Shown here: positions 1-15,150 of the stretch, in pieces | Layout: every line of letters starts with the position of its first letter | Position numbering within the stretch: the first letter of the stretch is position 1 | Assembly (NCBI GenBank): GCA_013115135.1 | Contig: JABANP010000298.1 | Coordinates: forward strand, 1 to 63,109 | Reading direction: 5' to 3' | Length of the DNA: 63,109 nt | Source of the DNA: Perkinsus olseni | Taxonomy: Eukaryota; Perkinsozoa; Perkinsida; Perkinsidae | The notes under the pieces: generated by a model | The model's database searches: none | Told to the model about the DNA's origin: nothing | The model's input: the letters and a program-made list of their open reading frames with translations, nothing else | Translations under genes and position numbers: made by a program

Positions 1-174
1 TGATTCAGGAGTGTACTTATACGTTGATACTCGAGCTAGAAGGTGTCAGTGATTTCAGTGAGCCCTCGTCGTGGTTCTGGTGACGGGGAGCAAACTGTTG
101 GTCTCATCGCAGCCGTGAGCACCAAAATCATGAGGGTACAATGGCCGTTACGTTTGTATGCAGTTGGCTGTCTT

Positions 175-2908
175 ATGGACCTGCTATCCCAATTTTTTAA
201 TTCTCATTTCCGGTATAGATCGACGCCCCGCAGCAAGCAGGGAGCTATTGATGACGCGCTTGTCTCTCTAGAGGAGGACATGGTAATACTGGGCGGTCTG
301 GGGAGCCGTCAGGAGAACTCGATCGGAGGATGCGTCATAGACCCAACAGGCAGACACACGGGACGGCCTGCTCTTGGACATCCCGAAGTCTGTGCTAGAC
401 ATATTTTCGGAGCAATTCGGCCGATCGATTAGCTGAGGATGGCTATACACCTTCGCCATTCACTAGTCCTAGGATGAGGTTACAATGTCCGGAGTATTCT
501 CCAAGCTTGAGTATGCTTGTTGCACACCGGCACCAAGTATTTGTAGTTGGGAGTATTCCGAACAAGTCATGTTCGGAGTATGCTAAACAAGCTTGGGTGC
601 TCAGATCGTAGTGCGTCCTGCTGCCTCTAGTCAAGTTCATGATACTATCTCCTTTCAAGATGTAGTCGCTGTGAACTATGGCGACTCGAGCCTACAGGTA
701 AGTCTATCCGTGCGGTGCCGCCTCGGTCCTGAGGAACGCCGCTTTGTCGATCTCCGTGATAGTAAATGGATCAGGTTACAGTATTGCAAATAAGACGTAA
801 GAGTTGTACGTCCTCACCTGGTCGTCAGCGCAGGGATATTGTCTTGGAAAGGCTGGACAGATGGGATGAGAATCGTAGTATTGGGTGGGCTTGGGCTGGC
901 TCGTGATGGTAGCCGTTGCATCGCTGTTGATAGCTTGTATTGGTAGCAGACCGTCATAGGAAAAAAGTTTCGATTAACTCGTTGTTTTCTAGGGACGACG
1001 ACTCGCCGTCTGGGTGGTCATTGTAAGCGACAGTAATATTGGCTTCTCAGTTGACGTAGTGGCAACAGCACTACTCCACCTATCCTTGGGAGACCTAGAT
1101 GTGATACTGGGCGGTACTTCAAAATGTCCTACCAAGACTCGGGCTTTAATTATAATAAATCCCGCCAGCGGGAAAGGCGATGCTATGAACTTGTAAGAGA
1201 GCCTTTCTATCACGCCCTCTTTATTAGCCCATATTTGACTCCGGTACCCGTGCAGGTACACTAACATAGCAAAGCCCTTGTTTGACCTCTGTCAAGATCG
1301 CTTCATGATCGAGGAGGTTGTCTCTGAAAGCACCGAGCACACTAAAAAAGTGGCCATGGAAGCCGCTGACAAATTTGACGCGTTTATCTTTTGCGGAGGA
1401 GACGGACTTACACACGACTTTTTACAGGTGCCGTTGTCGCCCCTCGTGTGAGTTTCGTAAAATGCACGCCTTGCGGCGGTTACGGCCAATATCAGAGATT
1501 TGAAAAGCCCACCAGTTTGTGTGTCTTGGTTTCAGGGTATCTCCAAGCTACCTGACTATCGCGACATCTTGAGCCGCGTCACTCTGGGGTTCCTACCGGC
1601 AGGAAGTGGTAACGGCCTAGCATGCAGCAGTGCTTATTCATCCGAACGTGATCTGGCCGGTGACCCCAAAGGCTTCGTGAGCGACTTCTGTGTTGCCCTT
1701 AGACTCATTCTAAGAGGCAACACTTGCTCCTTAGACGCAGCTAGGATGGGTACTATCTGCCCGCCGGAATGGTTGTGATGTGATCGTGCTTCAGAAATAT
1801 TGGACAGGGAGACTGGCGAACGAAAAGATACACTTTTGGCCTGCCTCAATGCAGGATGGGGCCTTTTCTCTGATGTAGCAACTGACTAGCGATCCATTAC
1901 CTAACTCTCGAGACTCTCAAGACCATCTTCTCACAGGGGAAATTTGAGATAAACGGGACGCTGAAAGATAGCCGGTCCAAAAAAATTTTCCGTAATGCCC
2001 CCAGCGGGAGAGAAAAAGATATCTATACGGGAGAATACTGTTATTTGCAAAAATGCAGTATGTTTTATGAGTTTCCGGTCGTAGTATTTTGAACATGGCC
2101 TTAGTAGATGTGGCCCTACTTCCAGGGGCTCATCCTACCTCTGTTTAGGTCGATATTGGCTCGGAGCATTTGCGGTTCTTGGGAGGAGCTCGATTCACTA
2201 CGTATGCTCTGTGGAGGATCATAAACCTCCGTCAATACGCCGCCCGCCTATCATATATCGAAGCCTCCGACCTCACTGATGGTAAACAGCTGAGCAGTCT
2301 GCCTGACAGAAGCAGCCCCTTGTGGCACACTGAGGAGGGAGTGTAGTGCTCCATTCGTCTCGATCAGCGTTGACCATTGACGTAGGTTTGCTGGCGTTGT
2401 GCTTTCCAACGTGTCGCACTCCGGTGCTGATATGATGGTCGCCCCGGAGCGGACACTAGGGGACGGCTGTTGGTCCATGTGTTACTTGCCTTACAAAGAT
2501 GCGTCCTTTGGGAACCTTGTGTCCGGTTTGGCCAGCATGGAGATGGGCAGGCATGTAAGTTGAAATATTGCTGCTTCCGGGGTTCGAACTTGTGCGGGAT
2601 CGCCACACCAAGAGTGGCTGGGAGTCCTACGGTGCCACTTCAGACTGAGATGAGCCATTTCTGGAAAGCAAGGTCGGCTGTGGCATGGAGGATTGAGCCG
2701 GCAAATGAACACAGCGAGATGACCGGCGAAGGGGCAGCTGTTGATGGCGAGTCTGTCCAGCGAGGTAAGGAGGACTCATCGCGGCCGGCATCTTGTGGAC
2801 CCAACCCTGGTGCTCTCTTTCGCAGGTGAACTCTGCGGTTTTGTGATGCCGAGGGTTCTGAATGTGTACGCCTCGCGGCGAGATGGCGAACCATTGAGCG
2901 AGCCATAG
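175..2908 (+). CDS. Sphingosine kinase-like lipid kinase, tandem copy A (multi-exon)
   Basis: Predicted lipid kinase of the sphingosine/ceramide/diacylglycerol kinase family, which phosphorylates a long-chain base or related lipid using ATP. Visible pieces in order are the nucleotide-loop segment IIINPASGKGD (about 1146-1190), the motif FIFCGGDGLTHDF (about 1383-1425), the motif FLPAGSGNGL (about 1590-1620), the segment GWGLFSDV (about 1857-1878), then GARFTTYALWRI with SPLWHTEEG (about 2187-2340). A last exon ends at the TAG at 2908. The start was chosen because MDLLSQFF matches the N-terminus of the next gene (MDLIHDFF). Exon order matches copy B, but two introns (about 281-603 and 1877-2150) are much longer than the usual 50 nt. 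Family assignment is firm; the lipid substrate is unknown. Confidence 0.75.
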
Positions 2909-3223
2909 AGCCTGTTGATCTTGTTTGTATATTTGGTGGTATATAACAGCCTACGTGCGCCACCACCGATGTATCATAAGCATGGGAACGAACGCTTCCG
3001 AGTCGTTCAAGTGCGTCATTCACTTTTGATGTCTGCGGCTACCCTGTCATTTATATGAAGCCGTTCTACTGTCTTCGACACTCGTCCTTTTCATTAACTT
3101 TGGGTCATCGGGTCTCCCAGTTACACCGCTGTGGCGCTGCGTTACTTTTGCTAGGACCTGATTCAGGTCACCTGAATATCTTCTCGTGGAGGGTGCTGCG
3201 AGACAGTTACACAGTTATTGACT

Positions 3224-5515
3224 ATGGATCTCATTCACGACTTCTTCAAAAACGCCGTTTTCTCATACCGGTCGAATCCCTCAGTTTACAGAGGGGGACA
3301 TAACGACAGGTTTTTAGCTGCAGTAGAGAGCGACAGGGTGCGTTGTACCCGCGGCATTGATCTTGTTTCGTATCGTCATATTCACTTTCAGTTGATAATA
3401 AGGTCTGAGGGCTCAACCTCGACCGTAGCAACCGATGTTCTTGCTTTCGAAGACATCGTGGCCGTCAACCACGGCGATTTAACGATGCAGGTGAGACACT
3501 CTACTATCCTGGTGAGTCGTCTTTGAAGCTGGTGTCTCTCAGATCACCTTATTGGAGCCCAGGCGGAAGGGGTGCCGGTCGAAAGCAGGGAGAAGGCGAA
3601 GGGATGTATATCTGAGGAGGGAGCAAGCTTCCAACACACGTGAGGCGGAGCGCCGTAGTGATGATGTTGCCCATTCGCTGATGTTCAGTCGACCTGGCTT
3701 CTACGGCCCTCCTTCACTACGCTTTGGGCGATCTTGACGAGATGGTTAATAGTGCCGAGTGCCCCACCCGTACACGAGTGCTACTGTTGATCAATCCAGT
3801 CAGCGGCAGAGGCAAAGCTGAAGAGCTGTACGCGGCATCCTTCCTGAGAAGGTTCGCGAGACATCATCGTTAGTTACTATAAGTACGCTGCACCACTATT
3901 CAAATTGGCATGTGACCGTTTTGTGGTGGAAACTACGAAGACTGTGAGCACTCAGCATATCCGTCATTTGGGTATGGACAATGCCGACAAGTACGACGCC
4001 TTCATCACTTGTGGAGGCGATGGTGTCCTTCATGAGCTATTACAGGTAACGTCACGCGCCACGAAATTGGTGAATAAGCTGCCACTGTCAGGGGATACTC
4101 CATCTGCCTGACGGGCGGTATCTCCTCAAACACCTGAAGTTTGGCATGCTTCCTGGAGGCAGTGGCAACGGTTTGAGCACCAGCGCTGTGTACGCCTCCG
4201 AGAAGGACTTCTGCGGCAACGTGGAAGAATTTGTTGGCGACTTCAATGCGGCCTTGCGCCTCATACTAAGAGGGAAGACTACACCATTAGACGCAGCAAT
4301 TATTAGTGAGTTCACCCGCCTTCTAGTAATGACCCTCTTGCAGTTTCCTCTCTGAGAAAGAGGCTTGGCGAGCGACTCTTGGCATTTTGCCACCTTCCGC
4401 AGTGCTTGAGTCACTGCGCGAGAGGGCCCCGAGCTGGTTGTGGCTTGACGATGAGGCTGATTGTGTCATTTTTGGTGTTTTCTCAGATGCTGGCGGCGAT
4501 CTTGGCGGTGAGTCGATTATTGGTTTTCTTAATGGGACTTGGGGATTCTTCTCAGATGTGAGCCGGCATTCTTCGAGTTGATTGTGGGTGCGGTATGTGT
4601 CATTTGTAGGTCGACGTCGAGTCTGAAGCCTATCGCTTCATAGGGGAGGCGCGCTTCCCATTATACGGGCTATGGCGAGTTCTTCGACTTCGTCACTATA
4701 AAGGGAAAGTTTCCTATGTCTTGAAGTCTGATGTCAAGGAGCCTTTAAAAGGTCTGCCGCCAGAGGACAGTCCTTTGTGGACGACTGAGGAAGGGGAGTA
4801 AGCCCAACTGGCACTTTGCTCACTCACTCGATCGGAGCTGCGAAGTGGCCTCCGAGAGGCTATATGTTACACTTTCTCCAAGACTGTGGTCCACCGTCGT
4901 ATTCCGGCCGCCATCAGCACTCCGCTTCTTGGCGGCAAATCATCGGCTTTGGTGTTATTCGGCAATCCTTCCTGTCTCATTATACATATCAACTCTGTCC
5001 GTTAGTTTCGTATGCTCTTTCCTCTCAGTTTTGCTGGTGTCTGGCTGAACAACCTGTCGCACAGCGCCCCCAACCTTTTGATAGCCCCTCGTCAGCGCTT
5101 GAACGATGGTCAATGGGCATTGCGCTGCCCTCGAACGGAGGACTTCACTCTCTCCAAGTTCGCCAAGAGTTCAGCATCTATTAGCGTGGGAAAAGACGTG
5201 AGTCTCACGGCATCAGAGCTTCTCATAGTCTCCCATTGTGTCACTGCTGAGACTCGTGATGAGTCGTTTCCTGTATCAGATGGATTTGGCGCCTTCATGG
5301 GCCGAGAAGTGTGTGGTGGCATGGAAGATAGAGCCCGCCGATGAAGCCGTGGCCAACAGGGGTGATGGCTTCTGCATAGATGGCGAGATCATTCCGAGAG
5401 GTGACCCGACACTTTGCGGCCATGGGCGCTCACTTGTGCGTTATCTGTCTTAGGGAAGACTACAGCGTACGTCGTGCCAGGCATGCTCCGCGTCTACGCC
5501 GACCCACAGAGTTAG
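3224..5515 (+). CDS. Sphingosine kinase-like lipid kinase, tandem copy B (multi-exon)
   Basis: Second member of a head-to-tail lipid-kinase pair. It shows VLLLINPVSGRGKAEELY (about 3778-3833), FITCGGDGVLHELLQ (about 4000-4045), MLPGGSGNGLS (about 4145-4180), GTWGFFSDVDVESE (about 4530-4630, across an intron) and GEARFPLYGLWRVLRLR after it, the arrangement seen in eukaryotic sphingosine kinases. The C-terminal exons read AVANRGDGFCIDGE and PGMLRVYADPQS, with the stop at 5513-5515. Introns have clear GT-AG ends, for example after TMQ at 3490 and after DGEIIPRG at 5400. The ATG at 3224 is the first in the open first exon. Residues around the GGDG and PGGSGNG motifs are intact, so the enzyme is probably active. 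The substrate could be sphingosine, ceramide or another lipid. Confidence 0.8.
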
Positions 5516-5700
5516 GACTTTTTTGATCACTATTTTGTATGTTAATACCACTCGTTTGGATCAACACAATTACTCGCTAGATTTCTCTAGTTAGTCGACC
5601 AGCCTCGAGTTGGTCAATTGACGGTAGGGCGTCCTCTCGTCGGGTATGCAGCTCTTTCTAGTGGGGATCCAGTGGGTCAGGTATCCGCTCAGTTGGTAGA

Positions 5701-8700
5701 ATGGAGCCAATGACAACAGCCTTGGTGGCACTTCCTTCCCGTGCTAGTCCAAGTAACGGTAGACCGCCAAGACCGGAACTTGAGATCGAGATACCCCCGT
5801 CCACAGCCGGGCTCGATGCTGCCACTGCACCATCTAGTAGCATACCCTTACCACGGTCTCCTGACGAGTAAGTCTGAGGGAGAATGGACTCGAGACTGAA
5901 AACCTCGCTTCGGAAGATACTACACGATCTTTGTCGAGGAGGCTGACTTCGCCGATCAACGTCTTTGTGGATGGCGTAAAGTGATGGACGTCTCGCGGAT
6001 GCCCGGCCAAGAGCCCCGAGATCGTCACTACTTCTACATGCCTAAGACGCTCGAGGTGACGCCCCATGAGTTCGGATTTTCAAGGCAGTGTTTCCTCGTG
6101 CCAGGCTACCTGGGACCTGACCTCCCTCCTTGAGGCTGGTGGGCTCCACGACCTACTTGTGGCGAGGTCATGGTCTATACACTATGTGACGCCGCAAGAG
6201 GCGGTGGAGTGCCGAAAGGACCCTCACTGGTGTATTGAGGTCTGCAGCGACAGTCAGCTGGCCGGATCGGAAGTTGGGTAGGGACTGGTATCGCTCGACA
6301 ACTTCTTTTGACAGCCAATTTCTGTCAGGATTCAGCTTCACACGGGAGACCTCGTAGTTGTCTGTGAGCCGTCGGCCGCCAACAGAGTTGTCAGAATTCT
6401 CTACATCGATCAACAAGGCGTTACCAGGCTGGGCTGGATAGCTGCTCAAACTGTTGATGGGCGACTGATGGTGAGCAGGAGGAGACCTCGCCATGTTAAC
6501 TATGCTACAAGGGCCTTCATCGATGCAGGTTCAGCCTCTTGGCCATCCCCCTCTCCACGAGGAGTATACAAGGCTGAGTTGTGATGAAGACTGTATAATT
6601 ATACCGACTCACCGATTGGTGAGGGAACGAGCGCGATAGTGATTATGATCATCTCTTTCCTGCTCACAGACCCTTCACGGCGATGTGAACCTTTCCTCGT
6701 CAACGGAAGGCTATATAGGTCCAAGGAACGGGTACCAGCTGTCAGCAATAGTCGGTGCGAACGCTAGAACCGCGTCCGATGGAGCCTGGTTTAACCTAAT
6801 TGATCCATGGGCAAAGTTTAAAGTGCGCCGAGTGGTTAGTCTGGTCGACGAGAATGACATTGCCCGAGAGCAGGGCTTGCTGGTGAGGCTCTACTGTACG
6901 GTTGGAAGGAAGTCGTACGACTTAGTGGAGTTCAGGCGATCGCGGCTGAAGCGGGGGGCCTAGGAGACTCTGCAGAAGCCGTGCGGCTGATGATACTGGA
7001 CGGAACACCTCCGGATGGCGACCGTCGGCAAACTGCGGAGCCAAGTGACCTGCCTTCTTCAAGAGCGTTTGGTCGATCCTCCTGTGTCAGACCGGTCGGT
7101 GGATGAGGTGGAGCCCGTAGCTTATCCGGACCTGCTGCGGCTGTTGAGGTCGGAGACGGTCTCTTCCGACTGGAGGCAATGTGTTGATGCCCTGTGGCAT
7201 CGTGTGTACTTCCGAAACCAATGGATAAACCAGGCAAGGCGGCACACTATCCAAGACCCTACCTCCCTCACCAACCGCCCTGTCTAGGCTCAGTTGTCCT
7301 TGCATGAGCTGCTCCATCATGACATATGGAAGTTGTGCATGGCAACGAGCGAGGCCTCGACGACCCTACCTGTCCTCTCGGCCCCCGACTCTGCAGCAAG
7401 CCCCATATCACGCCTGAGTGTTGGCCAGCTCGTAGTGACCGAGTCCTTCGCTCACAAGGGGGATACACTGTGGATCAGGGTAAGGCTGATGTCTTCGGCA
7501 ATGCCGACAGTCCCGCAAGTGGCCGCAGGTACTGGTGCCTCCTGGAGACGTGGAGTCCTGTGATGCGGAGAATTCACGACTACGCAAGATGGTTCACCCT
7601 CTGGTCGTCGCCGAGGCCGTGCTGGGCACCGTCGTGGATCCGCTCAGGCAGGTCACACGCGAGTCGTAGATGGTTCTGACCCAGAGTCGTCTAGAACTCA
7701 GAGCTTCTGAGTACCTTGCCGACTGCCATCGATTGGCTCACTGCTTACTCATGGGAGTAGTTCTTCCTTCGATGCGCCTACTCGTTCAATGGCCCATTCG
7801 TTTTGGTTGGTAAGCTGTATCACCGTCAGTGCCTTCCAACCAACAGATACGACCCTTGCCAACATGGATGGGTGCCGCTTCCGTCAGGAGACGTAGTATT
7901 GGAACCATTATCGGTCGCCTTGCGGAGGACGGCAACAGGTGAGAGCAGGCGCTAGGGCAGCTGTGCTGACTACGTAACCGATCTTGTGGGGATATCGACT
8001 GGGCGTCTAGCCGATGTTGCCTCGCTCTGGTGGTGAGGCAAGGGAGGCGTTTTTGAGTTTACTTTCCTTCAGTCCATCAAGACCTCCTTCGAGTCACGAC
8101 GCCGTCTATCGGTATGGGCTGGAACTGCGACCAAGAGAGAGCATTTAACATACCACCATATCAGTGCTTCGACTCGGTTCTTGTCCGCGAGGTCAGCACG
8201 CCTGTGAGCGTCAAGTAGAACCTCCTCACGCTGTGTTAGGAGTCCAGCCTATCGAGCCCAGTCGTTGGGAAGCTGAATAATGGGGATATCGTCAGAGTCA
8301 CTCATGTTGATGGTGCAAGGGCTAGAGTAGCTGTGGTTAAAAGACACGTCAGGAGCCTACCTGGCACCAATGCGGAGAGAGGGACAGTGGTAGGCTTCTG
8401 AACGCTCAACTGGCTGGGTAAGGATCGGACCTCTCAGAGAGCAGCGGAAGCGATCGGTGAAGATTCTGAAAGGCAGTTAGAAGGATGGACGATGCTTCTC
8501 ACACCACAAGGTCGTCCGTTATTCGTGAGGCACGCCGAAGGGCATCACCAGGTGAGAAGGAGCAGAGGGATGTCGTGCCGTGGGCCTGGATGCTTTTCGA
8601 CTGCGGTGTATTTGTCTTTGTAAGCGGCTCGAGCATGCTTTCTGTGTCTCAGGTGCCGGAGGAAATCGCTGTCGGGTATGCGGAAGAGTCTAGCACACCG

Positions 8701-11059
8701 CAACGGATGAAGCCAACAAGGCGGCCCTACGATGGCCCTCCCGAACCAATACCGAAGAGTGCTTTCACCACCTCCTCTATGTCTGCTACCAGCTCGGCAC
8801 GAAGCACTGATGAAGGCTCGACCTGGTCAGGGTCTACTGCGGCTTCGAGTGTGGACTGGAGTACGCTAAAGTCACGGAGGCCTAGTCCTCAATGGCATGT
8901 GGTTGTGGTCAGGGTCCTGGCTGAGTGAGCGTTGCGGAGGCGACAGGACATCGGATTGGGTGCAAGCTACTGACCCTCTGTGGGGGACGACATACTACGT
9001 CAATAGATGGACGAAAGAGATGCAGCTCATCCGGCCGAGGGTACCACTGCCCTCGGCCTTGTGCCGCTTCGTTGTCCACGGCCTCGACTTCGCCGGGATG
9101 AGCAAGGATAGGACACTGGGCTCGAATGTGGTAGGTCGGAGGATTGCCTGGTGAAGCAGCAACGGCTGTGGTGGCTCAGATTGAGGGACTACGTCGAATG
9201 ATCGTCACCGGTCTACCCGAGAAGGATGTGATGACTGTAAGGGTCTGGATAGAGGGCCTTGAGCCGGATGATGCCAAGCAGGAAAGGAACAGGTGCCCAT
9301 AGCGCTCCATGTCCATGTCGTGTCCATCATGCGATGTTTGTTGCTTCTGATATTAGGGATCCTACAGCCTGTCAAGTCACCATTCGGGTACGAGCGAAGC
9401 ATATAACAGGCGGTGAAGTGGAGGCTCGAGTCCGGCAGCTAGTCGAGTCAGAAACTTTTCAAAGTGGAGTCATCGACATGCTCTATAACAGTCCTAACCT
9501 GACGAAGATGCTACCGAATCGCGCGGAGGGTAGAGACTGTCTGTCTGGTGATGGTCCACTGTGCATGTTAATGGTGTCAGGCCACCAGTTACATTGGGGA
9601 CGCCTTGAGGTGTGGACTGACGAATCCTACGCCGACAGTCCTGGCGACGAGGGCTACGAAGCTCAGGCCGCCGGTACGGACGGTGATGTTCTTAAGTCGG
9701 GAGCTCCACGGCTGGGTAGGACTTACTCGATTCTCAACACATGTTTGAAAGACCTATCTCAGGGACGAATTCAGAGCGAGTGCGCGAAGCCATACAGGAA
9801 GCACTCGAGCTGCATCACAGGTCGCCGACGAACATGTCGGTGCGGTGGCTTGGGAAAGTGAGGCCTGGGAACTCTCGACTCTCTCGGTCTTTAATGGGCG
9901 CGATCTATATTGTGCCGGCTCTTTATGTTGCACTGTCAGGATATTGGAGATACGCCCGTGCTCAAGCTGTGCTCCTCATTGAGCGGCAAGGCCGTTCCCA
10001 TATTGGAGGTCAACTTGTGGAAGGCGGGTGTTACAGACGTTGGGGCAGTCGTGCTAGCAGAGGCGATGAGCAATGTAAAGTTTGGCCGCCGTCGGGCTCC
10101 ATTTCACGTGATGGGAATACTTCATCGAGTGTTTGCCCGAGTGGTTAAGGGGGTGGACTTAAGATCCACTGGACACGGTCCGCGCGGGTTCGAACCCCGC
10201 AGCACTCATGCTATTTTCTGAGTCGTTTTCTCACACAGCATGCAACTTGAGGGACTCAGGTTGTCCACAAACTCTGGAAGTGTTTCGTGGTTCTTCAGGA
10301 TTTCCTGATAAATCTGCGCTCGCTAAACCTCGAGGATAACCTGCTGACGGCAGCCGGATGCGCCGAGCTGTTCAGCACGTTGCCGCACTGCCCAGCACTC
10401 GAGGAACTCGCGATGAGCTCCAACTCCGTGGAAAGGAGTAGTCGTACTCTGCATCCTATGGCACTTGCGGTTCCTTCGACCCATCAGGTTTGATTAACTT
10501 GGCAGACTCGTTGCCAAATCTCATCAAGTTGGTATGGTTGGCCCTTTCTGATTGCAGCCTGGATTATGATCATGGTGAGCGAGAGGGGCGGGGGTAACCG
10601 TTTGCTCTCTGCTGTGCGGAGATACCTTGTTAATCTCCGGCATGGTTGAGAGTTATAAGCCTTTCGTTGTTCCGTCTACACGAGCGGGAGGATCCTCCGC
10701 CCCGCCAGCCCTAGAGATACGTTCTTCATAGGTTCGTGCTTTTTTTCAGGTTTCGCGCAGTTGGTGGATCGCCTGCTAGACTCGACCTCGCTGAGAGCGA
10801 TTCACCTCGCGGATAATCGTGGAATCGGGAGTGGAGGAGTTCAAGAGTTACTACAGCGACTCGTGAGTCCCGAGTTGGAGTGGTTGAGGATTTCGTACCG
10901 AGAGAACCTGTTCGTTAGGCGCACTCCCGAATCGAGGACAGCTTGTTCATCGACATGAGAAACTGCTGTGAAGTCGGCTCCGATCCCGCCGCTGAGCTTG
11001 GTATCGAAACAACCTCGGGAAGAACGGTGAAGATTGGTGGAAGTGTGGTACTCGTCTGA
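5701..11059 (+). CDS. Unrecognised multi-exon protein with a WW domain and C-terminal leucine-rich repeats
   Basis: The family is not recognised. Many exons separated by short GT-AG introns appear to form one gene. The first exon begins at ATG 5701 and is rich in Ser, Pro and acidic residues. Several segments of 50-70 residues follow with a repeated beta-rich, SH3-like feel (for example around 6340-6475, 6660-6960 and 8270-8400). A WW domain is visible at about 8955-9030: DWVQATDPLWGTTYYVNRW followed by a proline. Exons after it lead into ribonuclease-inhibitor-type leucine-rich repeats: PILEVNLWKAGVTDVGA (about 9990), LRSLNLEDNLLTAAGCAEL (about 10310) and LRAIHLADNRGIGSGGV (about 10790). Splicing a 57-nt intron at about 10863-10919 extends the end to the TGA at 11059. 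It could be two adjacent genes with a break near 9.2 kb, but an intron there joins them in frame. Confidence 0.5.
10127..10208 (+). tRNA. tRNA-Leu (anticodon TAA), inside an intron
   Basis: 82-nt type II tRNA. The acceptor arms GAGTGTT and AGCACTC pair over 7 bp with discriminator A. The anticodon stem is GTGGA/TCCAC with loop CTTAAGA, giving anticodon TAA. There is a long variable arm, and the T stem GCGGG/CCCGC pairs perfectly around TTCGAAC. The A box (GAGTGGTTAAGG) and B box (GGTTCGAACCC) needed for RNA polymerase III are intact. It lies in the sense orientation wholly within a 164-nt intron (10075-10238) of the LRR gene. Confidence 0.95.
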
Positions 11060-11575
11060 GCCTTCATGGAGCGCGTCATGGAGCGGGGACACTCATTCAG
11101 CTTGAAGTGAATGGATCCGAGTGCGGGTCAGGCCACGCCCCGTCGATTGATCTTACCAACGCGTTACATGGTGTCTCATGCTGTTGCAAGTGTCAAGCTC
11201 TGCTCGGTTAGTCTTCGTGGTGCAGTCAATTAATACCGGTCCACTTCTTACGTTACGTCGGCTTCGCTTCCACCGTCTGACTCCGCGAACACCCCCGTAC
11301 GTTCGGCAGTCGGCCCCCGCGATTTTCCATGTTACAAGAACAACACGCCCTGCAACAGACACGCGGGCAGTATCCGCCTGCTGCCTGATGCGATTGTGGA
11401 ATTCGAAATACCGAGTTTGAATGCGTGGAGCTGGAAGCCCGGCTGACCCGGGCGAGCGCTATTCAAAAACGCGCGGATTCGCACGATCCGATTTTCGCGA
11501 AATTCTCGCACTCCTTTGCAATCCGCGCGCGCCCTCCCATTCACTTTCCTCTCGGTCGTGCGTTGCCTACTTATC
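11060..11575. other. Intergenic stretch upstream of the SNF1-like kinase
   Basis: About 515 nt between the LRR gene stop and the kinase start codon. No supported coding exon, RNA gene or clear promoter element is visible. It presumably holds the 3' end of the LRR gene and the kinase promoter and 5' UTR. Confidence 0.5.
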
Positions 11576-14698
<3,123 letters not shown>

Positions 14699-15150
14699 GA
14701 AGGGATTGTCGAATCCATGCCGAATCTTCGGATAGCCAATATCAGACGAGTGTTTGGATTGAACCTTGGACCTTCAGGTTACTTTCACTGTTCAGGTACT
14801 TGCGGTACCCACCGGGGCCTCGAAGAGGACATGTGACCGCCGGTATAAGGAGGTGATGGAGATGGTGTTCATGAGCGATTGAAGGGTGGCCGTCGTTCCC
14901 ATCCTTCTCCTCTTCCACTATCATCATCATCGTCATTATTGTAAACCATTTGCACCATTATCTGTGTGTTTTTATAAAGGCAATAGTAGAGTCGATCATG
15001 GCACCCCTATTGCAGCCAACGCTGATGACAGCTGATCTGCCACCAACTCTGGTGGTATTCATTTAATAAGTACCTTGGTAGACAACGGTAGAAGCCTTCC
15101 CTGCTTTGCGTTGGAGTCCGTCCAATTCCTCGCTCTTGCATTGGTCCATC
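14699..15150. other. Intergenic stretch between SNF1-like and PPPDE genes
   Basis: About 450 nt with no supported gene. A short open stretch begins at ATG 14998 but cannot be spliced in frame to the next gene, so the ATG at 15151 is preferred as its start. No terminator or promoter motif could be identified. Confidence 0.5.

Noticed and set aside
14998..15064. Alternative upstream first exon for the PPPDE gene (ATG at 14998)
   Set aside because: No donor in that segment joins in frame to the next exon; the ATG at 15151 reads directly into the domain.
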